Position numbers and translations under genes: made by a program. Positions 1 through 6,167 of a DNA stretch of 7,361 bases are shown here, piece after piece. The first letter of the stretch is position 1. Every line of letters starts with the position of its first letter. Source of the DNA: Clostridiaceae bacterium (GTDB lineage Bacteria; Bacillota_A; Clostridia; Clostridiales; Clostridiaceae). The notes beneath the pieces are model-generated. The model was not told where the DNA came from, searched no databases, and saw only the letters and a program-made list of their open reading frames with translations. The stretch spans positions 1 to 7,361 of the forward strand of contig JAQSXU010000158.1 of the NCBI GenBank assembly GCA_029256485.1, given 5' to 3'.

Positions 1-364
1 GTTCAAATACCCCGCGCATTTTATTTTGATTAATATTTTTTAATGCGGAAAGCAGTTTATGTCTCCAGTAAAAAAGTGTTACATAAGAAAGGTTAAGCTG
101 ACAGGCTGCCGCCTTAAGGGACAAGCCATCCAGGGTGCACTTAATGAATGCTTCCCATTTTTCAGGGAAGTGAGTTTTTGCCATAGGTGTATTTGTAAAA
201 TCATTGAAGGTTTTTTTACAGCCTTTGCATATATATCTTTGCCTTCCTTTGCTTTTTCCATATAGCACAGTATATGAACAGCCGCAGCGTGGGCATACTC
301 TCTGCATCCCATACCTTATTGAAATAAAATGAGATAGGATACTATTATCAGTGAACTTTGACAT
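1..364 (-). CDS. IS1595-family transposase, N-terminal 121 residues (runs off left edge)
   Basis: This is an open frame read leftwards from ATG at 364-362 to the edge with no stop. A zinc ribbon comes first, CPRCG at residues 24-28 and CKGC at 46-49 (C24, C27, C46, C49), inside a segment reading SYTVLYGKSKGRQRYICKG. A helix-turn-helix-like segment follows at about 76-101 (GLSLKAAACQLNLSYVTLFY). This zinc ribbon plus HTH order, ahead of a DDE nuclease domain, is typical of IS1595 transposases, which cut and join the element ends. The visible part ends in MRGVFE, where the family normally begins its catalytic domain, so the acidic residues are not seen. An AAAGG ribosome binding site lies about 12 bases upstream of the start. 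No frameshift or stop occurs in the visible part, so it could be intact. Its family membership rests on motif recognition, without a database search. Confidence 0.8.
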   Translation of the reverse strand, partial: MSKFTDNSILSHFISIRYGMQRVCPRCGCSYTVLYGKSKGRQRYICKGCKKTFNDFTNTPMAKTHFPEKWEAFIKCTLDGLSLKAAACQLNLSYVTLFYWRHKLLSALKNINQNKMRGVFE

Positions 365-422
365 AATAATTTTATACCTTTCAAAAATATAAAGTTGTTA
401 TAATTATTGACAGATTACGGGT

Positions 423-458
423 GCTTTAAACCACATCAACACAATTGTTTAAAAGAGC
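423..458. repeat. Imperfect inverted repeat upstream of the transposase
   Basis: The left arm GCTTTAAAC (423-431) faces GTTTAAAAGAGC (447-458), giving paired GTTTAAA/TTTAAAC cores and GC-type outer bases around a 15-base centre. It lies about 60-95 bp upstream of the transposase start. It could be part of the insertion sequence terminus or a transposase binding site, or simply an AT-rich coincidence. Without the other end of the element this cannot be settled. Confidence 0.35.
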
Positions 459-484
459 TGCATATGGATAAGGAGTAACTGAAT

Positions 485-535
485 ATGTATTTAAAAATGC
501 ATCATATTGAAATTAATGTTATAATAAAAGCATAA
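485..535 (+). CDS. Possible 16-residue ORF in the leader, doubtful
   Basis: ATG at 485 opens a 16-codon frame (MYLKMHHIEINVIIKA) ending in TAA at 533-535. It is preceded by a very good Shine-Dalgarno AAGGAGT (470-476) with an 8-base spacer, which is the only reason to list it. The product resembles nothing I recognise. The extended -10 element at 517-525 lies inside it, so the downstream gene's own transcript would start near or after its end. It could be a short peptide, the start of a gene broken by the neighbouring insertion sequence, or chance. Confidence 0.2.
   Translation: MYLKMHHIEINVIIKA
517..525 (+). promoter_or_regulatory. Extended -10 promoter for the phosphodiesterase-transporter unit
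   Basis: TGT followed by a perfect TATAAT (520-525) forms an extended -10 element, which can work without a good -35 box. No convincing -35 sits 17 bp upstream. A start of transcription near 532 would leave a leader of about 65 bases before the ATG at 597. Alternatives using TTGAAA (507-512) with a -10 in the AT-rich stretch at 531-538 are possible but have poorer spacing or match. Confidence 0.5.
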
Positions 536-596
536 AATACATAATTTAACAAATACACTGTTAATGTATTTGGAATTAAGGATGGAGGTTTATTTA

Positions 597-1331
597 ATGA
601 CACAAAGTATAAATTATGCACATAGAGGTTTTAGCGGAGAATATCCTGAAAATACTATGCTTGCTTTTAAAAAAGCCGTTGAAGCAGGCTGTGACGGCAT
701 TGAAACTGATGTTCAGCTCACAAAGGACGGGGTTGCAGTTCTATGCCATGATGAAACTTTAGATAGAACAACCAAAGGTAAGGGCTTGCTTTCAAAATAT
801 ACTTATTCTGAGTTATGTGATTTAGATGCAGGGATTAAATTTGGTAAAAAGTTTAAGGGTGAAAAAATACCAACCCTAGATGAATTGCTTCTGCTGTGTA
901 AAAATAACAATATCCTTATAAATATAGAATTGAAAAATGGAATTGTAATGTATGACAGCTTAGAAAAAATAGTTATTGATAAAGTAATTAAATTTAATAT
1001 GCTGGATAAGTGTATCCTTTCTTCCTTTAACCATTATTCCATGGTTGCCTGCAAAGAAATTAACCCTGAGATAAAAACAGGATTGTTATATACCGCTGGT
1101 TTGTATAAGCCATCTATATATGGTAAGTACACTGGAGCAGATGCTTTACATCCTTTTTTCTACAGTGTTTTGCATAAAGAAGTGGTGGATGATATTAAGT
1201 CTGCAAATTTAAAAATCAATGCATATACCGTTGATGAGGAAGCTCATATGAAGGCTTTAATCAATCTTGGCATTGATGGAATAATAACGAATTATCCAAA
1301 TAGGCTGGCTGCTATTTTAAAAAATAAATAG
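597..1331 (+). CDS. Glycerophosphodiester phosphodiesterase (GDPD family), cytoplasmic
   Basis: This 244-residue enzyme is predicted to hydrolyse glycerophosphodiesters to sn-glycerol 3-phosphate and an alcohol. The GDPD TIM-barrel signature is complete: AHRG near the N-terminus (H9, R10), PENT at 17-20, IETDVQLTKDG at 35-45 with metal ligands E36 and D38, CHDETLDRTT with the second catalytic histidine H51, and NIELKN with E111 and K113. The C-terminal GIDGIITNYP is also typical. There is no signal peptide, so it should act inside the cell, like UgpQ rather than secreted GlpQ. The start was set at 597 and not at the upstream in-frame ATG 564, because GGAGG (584-588) sits 8 bases before 597 while 564 has no ribosome binding site. 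The length is normal for the short cytoplasmic members. It is followed after 14 bp by a transporter gene, probably co-transcribed. Confidence 0.93.
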   Translation: MTQSINYAHRGFSGEYPENTMLAFKKAVEAGCDGIETDVQLTKDGVAVLCHDETLDRTTKGKGLLSKYTYSELCDLDAGIKFGKKFKGEKIPTLDELLLLCKNNNILINIELKNGIVMYDSLEKIVIDKVIKFNMLDKCILSSFNHYSMVACKEINPEIKTGLLYTAGLYKPSIYGKYTGADALHPFFYSVLHKEVVDDIKSANLKINAYTVDEEAHMKALINLGIDGIITNYPNRLAAILKNK

Positions 1332-1345
1332 AGGGACGGTGTAAT

Positions 1346-2548
1346 ATGAAATTTAGTTATAAAAAAGTTTTCCTTTTGGGCTTTGGATTCTTTGCTGTAA
1401 GCATTACCTGGTCTGTATATAACTCCTTTATGCCGAAAATTTTAAGCACTTATACATCAAATGCTGCTTTAATCGGATTTATAATGACCATAGATAATTA
1501 CCTTGCACTTTTTATTCAGCCATTAGTTGGTGCCTACAGTGATACTCATATGACTAAATTTGGTAAGAGAATGCCTTTTTTGTTAGTAGGCATGCCACTG
1601 GCGGCTATTTTTCTATTTTTAATTCCCCAATACTGGAGCTTTGCTTCATTAGTAGCATTTTTAGTTCTTATGAATCTGTCCATGAGCATTTTCAGATCTC
1701 CGGTAATTTCCCTGATGCCTGATTTGACACCATTGGAACTGAGGAGTAAATCCAACAGTATAATTAATCTCATGGGCGGAATAGGTGCTGTTATTGCTTA
1801 CTTTATTGGTGCTATATTGTGGGACAAAAATCATGCTTTCCCATTTTACTTAAGTGCAGCCCTGGTTCTTATATCACTGATAATACTATTTATAAATATA
1901 AATGAAAAAAGAGATTCTATTTATATAAACTATTCAGAAGATACTCCATCACTAAGTTTTAAGGAAAATATTAAAATAATTTTAGGTTCACCAAAACAAC
2001 ATAAAAGTTTAATCACACTGCTTGAGGCAATCTGCTGTTATTTTATCGCTTATCAGGGAATTGAGGCATTTTTCAGCTTGTACGGAGAAAAATATCTTGG
2101 AATAACAGTATCTCAGGCCGCCATGTCCTTTACCTTTATTTCACTGTCATTTTTAATTTTTGCATTTCCTGCAGGAATTATCGGCACAAAGTTTGGAAAG
2201 AAAAAAACAATGCTGTACGGCATTTCAGGATTACTTTTAAGCTTTTTCATCATTGCATTTATAAAAAGTATATTGATTATAAGGATTTTATTTATATTCT
2301 GCGGATTTTTCTGGGCTTTAATTAATATTAATTCTTATCCTTTTGTTGTACAGATGGCAGATAAGTCCACCATTGGAGCCTATACCGGGTTTTATTATAC
2401 AGCTTCCTCCATTGCCGCAATACTGTCTCCTGTATTGCTTGGGGCAATAATCAATGTAGTGTCCTATAGATACATGTTCTTTTACGCAGTAATATTTATG
2501 ATTGTTTCTCTCATTTTACTCTTAAAGGTTAAGGATTCCGGAAATTAA
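1346..2548 (+). CDS. Major facilitator superfamily transporter, SLC45/GPH-like
   Basis: This is a 400-residue integral membrane protein with about 12 hydrophobic segments in two halves, separated by a polar cytoplasmic loop at about 186-220. After helix 2 it carries QPLVGAYSD (58-66) followed by TKFGKRMPF (70-78), a motif A variant typical of the SLC45-type and glycoside-pentoside-hexuronide-like carriers. An equivalent, IIGTKFGKKK, occurs in the second half at about 278-287. FRSPVISLMPDLTPLELRSK (116-135) also fits that group. The family moves sugars or other small solutes, usually with a cation. The substrate cannot be read from the sequence; the phosphodiesterase immediately upstream makes a glycerol- or phosphodiester-type solute conceivable, but that is inference. 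The start has AGGG (1332-1335) about 10 bases upstream. A strong hairpin terminator follows the stop codon. Confidence 0.85.
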   Translation: MKFSYKKVFLLGFGFFAVSITWSVYNSFMPKILSTYTSNAALIGFIMTIDNYLALFIQPLVGAYSDTHMTKFGKRMPFLLVGMPLAAIFLFLIPQYWSFASLVAFLVLMNLSMSIFRSPVISLMPDLTPLELRSKSNSIINLMGGIGAVIAYFIGAILWDKNHAFPFYLSAALVLISLIILFININEKRDSIYINYSEDTPSLSFKENIKIILGSPKQHKSLITLLEAICCYFIAYQGIEAFFSLYGEKYLGITVSQAAMSFTFISLSFLIFAFPAGIIGTKFGKKKTMLYGISGLLLSFFIIAFIKSILIIRILFIFCGFFWALININSYPFVVQMADKSTIGAYTGFYYTASSIAAILSPVLLGAIINVVSYRYMFFYAVIFMIVSLILLLKVKDSGN

Positions 2549-2558
2549 ATAAAAAAAT

Positions 2559-2593
2559 ATTGAGGATTTTCTGCCGCACAGGAAATCCTCAAT
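2559..2593. terminator. Bidirectional rho-independent terminator between convergent genes
   Basis: The arms ATTGAGGATTT (2559-2569) and AAATCCTCAAT (2583-2593) pair perfectly, and the stem extends inward by one T-G wobble and three Watson-Crick pairs (CTG/CAG) to a 5-base loop (2574-2578). That gives a stem of 15 bp. Read leftwards it is followed by seven consecutive Ts (complement of 2551-2557), an excellent terminator for the yhaM-side transcript. Read rightwards it is followed only by TTTAAGTTTT, a weaker tract, but it lies 10 bp after the transporter stop codon and should end that unit too. Confidence 0.9.
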
Positions 2594-2596
2594 TTA

Positions 2597-2617
2597 AGTT
2601 TTGCCCCAAGCAAAACT
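2597..2617. other. Second small hairpin next to the terminator
   Basis: AGTTTTGC (2597-2604) and GCAAAACT (2610-2617) form a perfect 8-bp stem with a 5-base loop (CCCAA on the plus strand). On the plus strand it is followed by a T-rich but C-interrupted stretch. It may act as a back-up terminator for the rightward transporter transcript, or as a 3' end structure on the leftward transcript just before the main terminator. Confidence 0.55.
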
Positions 2618-2621
2618 ATCC

Positions 2622-2656
2622 TTCTTTGTTCTTTAATCTTTATTCTTTATTCTTTA
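2622..2656. repeat. Five tandem copies of a 7-base unit, TTCTTTA
   Basis: The units read TTCTTTG, TTCTTTA, ATCTTTA, TTCTTTA, TTCTTTA in perfect 7-base register. On the leftward strand this is TAAAGAA repeated. The rightmost unit contains the TAA stop codon of the exoribonuclease gene (2654-2656), so the array is in its 3' untranslated region. Because the stop is in the first unit encountered, changes in copy number should not alter the protein. Confidence 0.85.
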
Positions 2657-3550
2657 TATATAAAGTTTTCCTTCAATTCTTCTGTCATATGGTGACCAGG
2701 TCCCTGATTCCAATCCCTGGGTTATCTGACCTATCTTGTTAAATGCAGCGTCTACATAATCTGCATAGTGAACAACAAAAGCTTCCTCCATATTAGGCTG
2801 CTTTGGTGATCCAAATTCCAATTTTCCATGATGCTGAATTATACATCCCTTTACCCTTTCCTTAAAATCAAGGGTATAGAGATCTGGATTTGCTTTAAAA
2901 GCTTCCTCCAGCATGGAGTTTCCTATAACTATGTGTCCTTCCATTTCCCCTCTTAATGTATAGGAAAAAGGTCCATTCACATAAAGTTCTTCTGTCTTGC
3001 CTATATCATGAAGCTTTGCACACAGGATTGCTATTTCTTTATTTTTGCAGTTATATCTATAGGCAAAGGTTCTTGCCAGATACATTACATTTAGAGTATG
3101 CTCTGCTAATCCACCTCTATAATTATGGTGCTGGCTCACTCCTCCAATTCCCTTTTTAAATTTTTCAACAAAATTTTCATCCTTAAAAAAGTAATTGTTT
3201 AATTCAATACATTGAGGAGATTTAAATTCCTCTGAGCTTATGTTTTCTATTTCCTCCATTATGCCGTTTATGGCATCCCCAATGGAAGGAAGAAAGTCAT
3301 CTAAGTTTGTTTCCTTTATTATTTCAAATTCATTGATTTCAAGTATATTTGATACAACGGCTTCAGCTTTTATAATATCTCCAACCTTCAGCACATCATC
3401 AGCATCACTTATGGTGGATTTAATATCTCCTGTTTTGTTTCCGATATATGCAATGGTCCTGTTTCCTTCCCTGGCAAGCTTTTTCATTATCATAAAATTA
3501 GTATTTAAAATTTCTCCATATTTAGCAGACTTCAAATTTATAATATCCAT
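2654..3550 (-). CDS. yhaM: YhaM-family 3'-5' exoribonuclease (OB fold + HD domain)
   Basis: This 298-residue protein resembles Bacillus subtilis YhaM (slightly longer), a metal-dependent 3'-5' exoribonuclease that trims RNA ends and can also act on single-stranded DNA. The N-terminal part (about 15-80) looks like a divergent OB fold for nucleic acid binding (TIAYIGNKTGDIKSTI, then VGDIIKAEAVV). The HD domain carries HHNYRGGLAEHTLNV (141-155, with H151), KLHDIGKTEEL (179-189, with H181 and D182), GHIVIGNSML (205-214, H206), IQHHGKLEFGSP (238-249, H240 and H241) and HYADYVDA (261-268, D264). These are the metal ligands and family signatures, all intact. The start at 3550 has GAGGTG about 5 bases upstream. 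It lies 98 bp downstream of the helicase gene in the same direction, with no terminator seen between them, and its transcript should end at the hairpin 2559-2593. Confidence 0.9.
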   Translation of the reverse strand: MDIINLKSAKYGEILNTNFMIMKKLAREGNRTIAYIGNKTGDIKSTISDADDVLKVGDIIKAEAVVSNILEINEFEIIKETNLDDFLPSIGDAINGIMEEIENISSEEFKSPQCIELNNYFFKDENFVEKFKKGIGGVSQHHNYRGGLAEHTLNVMYLARTFAYRYNCKNKEIAILCAKLHDIGKTEELYVNGPFSYTLRGEMEGHIVIGNSMLEEAFKANPDLYTLDFKERVKGCIIQHHGKLEFGSPKQPNMEEAFVVHYADYVDAAFNKIGQITQGLESGTWSPYDRRIEGKLYI

Positions 3551-3648
3551 TTGTTCACCTCATTATATTTTGCATTAAAAACATTACATTATGTCCAATA
3601 AAATATCTATTGTAATTTTATTTTGTAATATATATAGTGTTCTCATTT

Positions 3649-6108
3649 TTAAAGATTATTACCCCAAAAATCATTTAAACAATTTGACAATGCTTCATGG
3701 TTTTCAACTGTATAATTTGGAAACCATTCCTGGGGCAGCAGTTTTTTATATACATAGGTATTATATCTTTCATCTATTAACAAAATTATACCTTTATCCT
3801 TTTCTGTCCTTATGACTCTTCCTCCAGCCTGAAGCACTTTATTCATGCCTGGATATATATAAGAATACTCATATCCCAGGTTATTTTTATCATGAAAATA
3901 GTTTTTTATAATATCCCTTTCCACACAAATTTGCGGGAGTCCCACACCAATGATAATTGCACCAATTAATTTATCAAATTTCAAATCAATTCCCTCAGAA
4001 AAAATACCTCCCAGTACTGCAAAGGCAATAAGAGTTGCCTCTGGATTTTCTTTAAATTCCAAAAGAAAGTTTTCCCTGTCCTCTTCTCCCATGTCAGATT
4101 CCTGCAATAATATTTTTGCATCTGAATGCTTAATTGAAAAAGCATCATAGGCATCCTTCATATACTTATAGGAAGGAAAAAACACCAGATAATTTCCCTT
4201 TTTTAATGCTGTGGTTTCATAAATTATCTGCACAATTTCATCAATGCTTTTATCCCTGTTTTTAAACTTTGTGGATATATTTGAACAAATAACCACCTGT
4301 CTGTTCTCAATGCTGAATGGGGACTGCAGCCTTAATTTATAATCTCCTTCCTCTCCACCAAGAATGTCCCTGAAATAATCTATGGGAGTTAGTGTGGCAG
4401 AAAAAAATATGGCACTTTTAGCCCTTTTTAAAGTTTCCTTTAGTAAAAATGATGGGTCAAGGCAGAAAAACTTTACACTTAAATTTCCATCGGATTCCTG
4501 AACAATGGTAACATATCTTTCATCGTAAAACTCGCTGGTTCGTATAAATGCATTACACTGAAAATACAAATCTAAAAGCTCCTGAATATCTTGGCTTTTA
4601 TCGTTATTCTCTGCAATCCACTGTTCTGATATCTCATTAAACCTTCTAAGCTGAAAAACTAATTTATCCATGCTTTGATGAATTACTACAGTTTTATCAC
4701 TTTTCATTACCACCTCACCCTGTAGTTCCAGGGCGGATTCTTCAATATCATGGTTTTCCCCTAATTCCTTTTTAAGGTTTAGCATATAGGAATTTATTTT
4801 ATTCAATTCCCTGCCTACCTTTTTTGATTTATCCTTTAAAAGCTTTTTAACATTTAAAAAACTTTTTTTATCAATTTCAGCAGAAAACATTTCTCTGGCC
4901 CTGTCTACTAAATTATGGGCCTCGTCAATAAGAAGTGTAAAATCATTGCTGGTACCGTCAAAAAATCTCTTTAAATATACTCTTGGATCAAAAACATAAT
5001 TGTAATCACATATAACGCAGTCTGCCCAAACAGCTAAATCCAAAGAAAATTCAAAGGGGCATATATTATACTTCTTAGCATAGCTTTCAACAATATATCT
5101 GGCCAAAATATCCTCATTATTTAAAATATCTAAAATTGCATCATTAACTCTGTCAAAATGCCCTCTGGCATATTCACATTCCTGAGGATTGCAGGATTTA
5201 TCCGGGTTAAAACATATCTTATCCTTGGCAGTTAAAGTAATACTTTTAAACCGTAAATTTGACTGTTTCATTTTAATCAGTGCTTCCTCTGCCACTTTTC
5301 TTGTGATGGTCTTAGCAGTTAAATAAAATATTTTAGAGGTAAAGCCTTCTCTCATAGCTTTTATGCTGGGAAACAACGTGGAAATGGTTTTACCTATACC
5401 AGTAGGTGCCTGAATAAAAATTTTCTTTCCTTCTCTAATAGTGCCGTAAGCAGCCACTGCCAGCTGCCTTTGCCCTTTTCTATATGTGCTGAAAGGAAAT
5501 TCAATTTCTTTAATGGAATTATCTCTAACTTCAACCCACTGATTAGTAAATTTAGCCCAAATCAAATATTTATCCAATAAATCATAGAAAAATTGTTCCA
5601 GTTCTTTAATGTTAAATTCTCTGTTAAAGTATTTGATTTCCTCAGTATTAATTTGAAAATATGTAAGCTGTACATTTATTTCTTCCAGCTTATTTTGAAG
5701 TGCATATATATAAGCATAGCACTGAGCTTGTGCCCAGTGCAGCAAATTATAATCTTCATTTATTTCCTGTAAAGGCTTTGCAGTACTTTTAATTTCATCT
5801 ATGGTCACATAATCATTTTTAATAATTATGCCGTCTGCTCTTCCCTCCACATTAAAGGTAAATTCCTTATACTCTGCAATAAGTCTTAACTGAACCTCGG
5901 CACTGTAGGATATCTTTTCTTCTGCAGCCTCTATTAAATTTGCTTCTTTGGAATACAGCTTTTTATATGATTTTTGAATTTTTTGATGAATTCTTGTACC
6001 CTCAGCTGCTCTGCTGCTTCCAGTAAATCTGTTGTCTAAATCTCCTGATCTTAGTACAAACTCTACTAAATTTCTTATGGATATTTTAATTTCATTTTTA
6101 TCCTGCAT
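3649..6108 (-). CDS. Nuclease-helicase fusion: PD-(D/E)XK nuclease + XPD/DinG-type Fe-S DNA helicase
   Basis: This 819-residue protein has two parts. Residues 1 to about 190 form a RecB-like nuclease: G37 to H41 (GTRIH), GRADG with D92, DEIK with E105 and K107, and a QxxxY motif (Q129 to Y133). From about 205 comes a superfamily 2 helicase of the XPD/DinG (COG1199) type, expected to unwind DNA 5' to 3' using ATP. It shows Walker A APTGIGKT (234-241), TAKTITRK (264-271), four cysteines placed to hold an iron-sulfur cluster (C299, C306, C311, C350), DEAH (395-398), SATL (570-573), GGIFSEGID (700-708) and QAGGRVIR (760-767). All key residues are present, so both activities are plausible. A polar helical stretch at about 410-480 likely corresponds to the arch domain. 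The start has AAGG 8 bases upstream. Likely roles are DNA repair or processing of replication and R-loop structures; this is inferred from the family. It is 59 bp downstream of the hydrolase gene. Confidence 0.9.
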   Translation of the reverse strand: MQDKNEIKISIRNLVEFVLRSGDLDNRFTGSSRAAEGTRIHQKIQKSYKKLYSKEANLIEAAEEKISYSAEVQLRLIAEYKEFTFNVEGRADGIIIKNDYVTIDEIKSTAKPLQEINEDYNLLHWAQAQCYAYIYALQNKLEEINVQLTYFQINTEEIKYFNREFNIKELEQFFYDLLDKYLIWAKFTNQWVEVRDNSIKEIEFPFSTYRKGQRQLAVAAYGTIREGKKIFIQAPTGIGKTISTLFPSIKAMREGFTSKIFYLTAKTITRKVAEEALIKMKQSNLRFKSITLTAKDKICFNPDKSCNPQECEYARGHFDRVNDAILDILNNEDILARYIVESYAKKYNICPFEFSLDLAVWADCVICDYNYVFDPRVYLKRFFDGTSNDFTLLIDEAHNLVDRAREMFSAEIDKKSFLNVKKLLKDKSKKVGRELNKINSYMLNLKKELGENHDIEESALELQGEVVMKSDKTVVIHQSMDKLVFQLRRFNEISEQWIAENNDKSQDIQELLDLYFQCNAFIRTSEFYDERYVTIVQESDGNLSVKFFCLDPSFLLKETLKRAKSAIFFSATLTPIDYFRDILGGEEGDYKLRLQSPFSIENRQVVICSNISTKFKNRDKSIDEIVQIIYETTALKKGNYLVFFPSYKYMKDAYDAFSIKHSDAKILLQESDMGEEDRENFLLEFKENPEATLIAFAVLGGIFSEGIDLKFDKLIGAIIIGVGLPQICVERDIIKNYFHDKNNLGYEYSYIYPGMNKVLQAGGRVIRTEKDKGIILLIDERYNTYVYKKLLPQEWFPNYTVENHEALSNCLNDFWGNNL

Positions 6109-6167
6109 AATACCAACCTTTTCTATAGATAAATAATACGTAAGTTTATAGCTAAAGTTATTTAGAT

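Larger units (their letters stand above)
1..458 (-). mobile_element. Partial IS1595-family insertion sequence, truncated by the left edge
   Basis: The leftward ORF at the left edge is the N-terminal part of an IS1595-type transposase, so this stretch is the promoter-proximal part of an insertion sequence. The outer boundary is uncertain. I place it provisionally at 458 because an imperfect palindrome with TTTAAA arms (423-458) lies upstream of the transposase start, and a different-looking leader for the next gene follows. The other end and any target-site duplication lie outside the window, so neither terminal inverted repeats nor intactness can be judged. The family call is good; the boundary is a guess. 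Confidence 0.55.

Noticed and set aside
79..312. Leftward 77-residue ORF and the 68-residue rightward ORF at 59-265
   Set aside because: Both are out of frame with the transposase read from 364, whose zinc ribbon and helix-turn-helix motifs show that it is the real frame.
396..404. TGTTATAAT on the plus strand, identical to the extended -10 at 517-525
   Set aside because: It lies within the untranslated part of the insertion sequence with no -35 and far from the gene; a nine-base AT-rich match can easily arise by chance.
407..412. Perfect TTGACA on the plus strand, a possible outward-facing -35 of the insertion sequence
   Set aside because: No -10 box is found 16-18 bp downstream (bases around 429-436 read AACCACAT), so no hybrid promoter is formed.
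564..596. Upstream in-frame ATG at 564 as start of the phosphodiesterase
   Set aside because: It has no ribosome binding site, while the ATG at 597 has GGAGG at ideal spacing, and the family normally begins a few residues before the AHRG motif.
2622..2656. CRISPR-like array
   Set aside because: The repeat unit is 7 bases with no spacers between copies, so it is a simple tandem repeat.
3240..3578. Rightward 112-residue ORF opposite yhaM
   Set aside because: It is an antisense shadow of the exoribonuclease gene, with no ribosome binding site and no recognisable domain.
3551..3648. Separate promoter for yhaM in the gap after the helicase
   Set aside because: Only poor box pairs are visible (for example TTTAAA with TATTAC at 17 bp); the AT-rich composition makes such matches expected, so no promoter is called.
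3649..6108. CasDinG of a type IV CRISPR system
   Set aside because: The helicase belongs to the same broad family, but there is no CRISPR array or other cas gene in the window, and the RecB-like N-terminus with intact XPD motifs fits a general DNA-processing enzyme.
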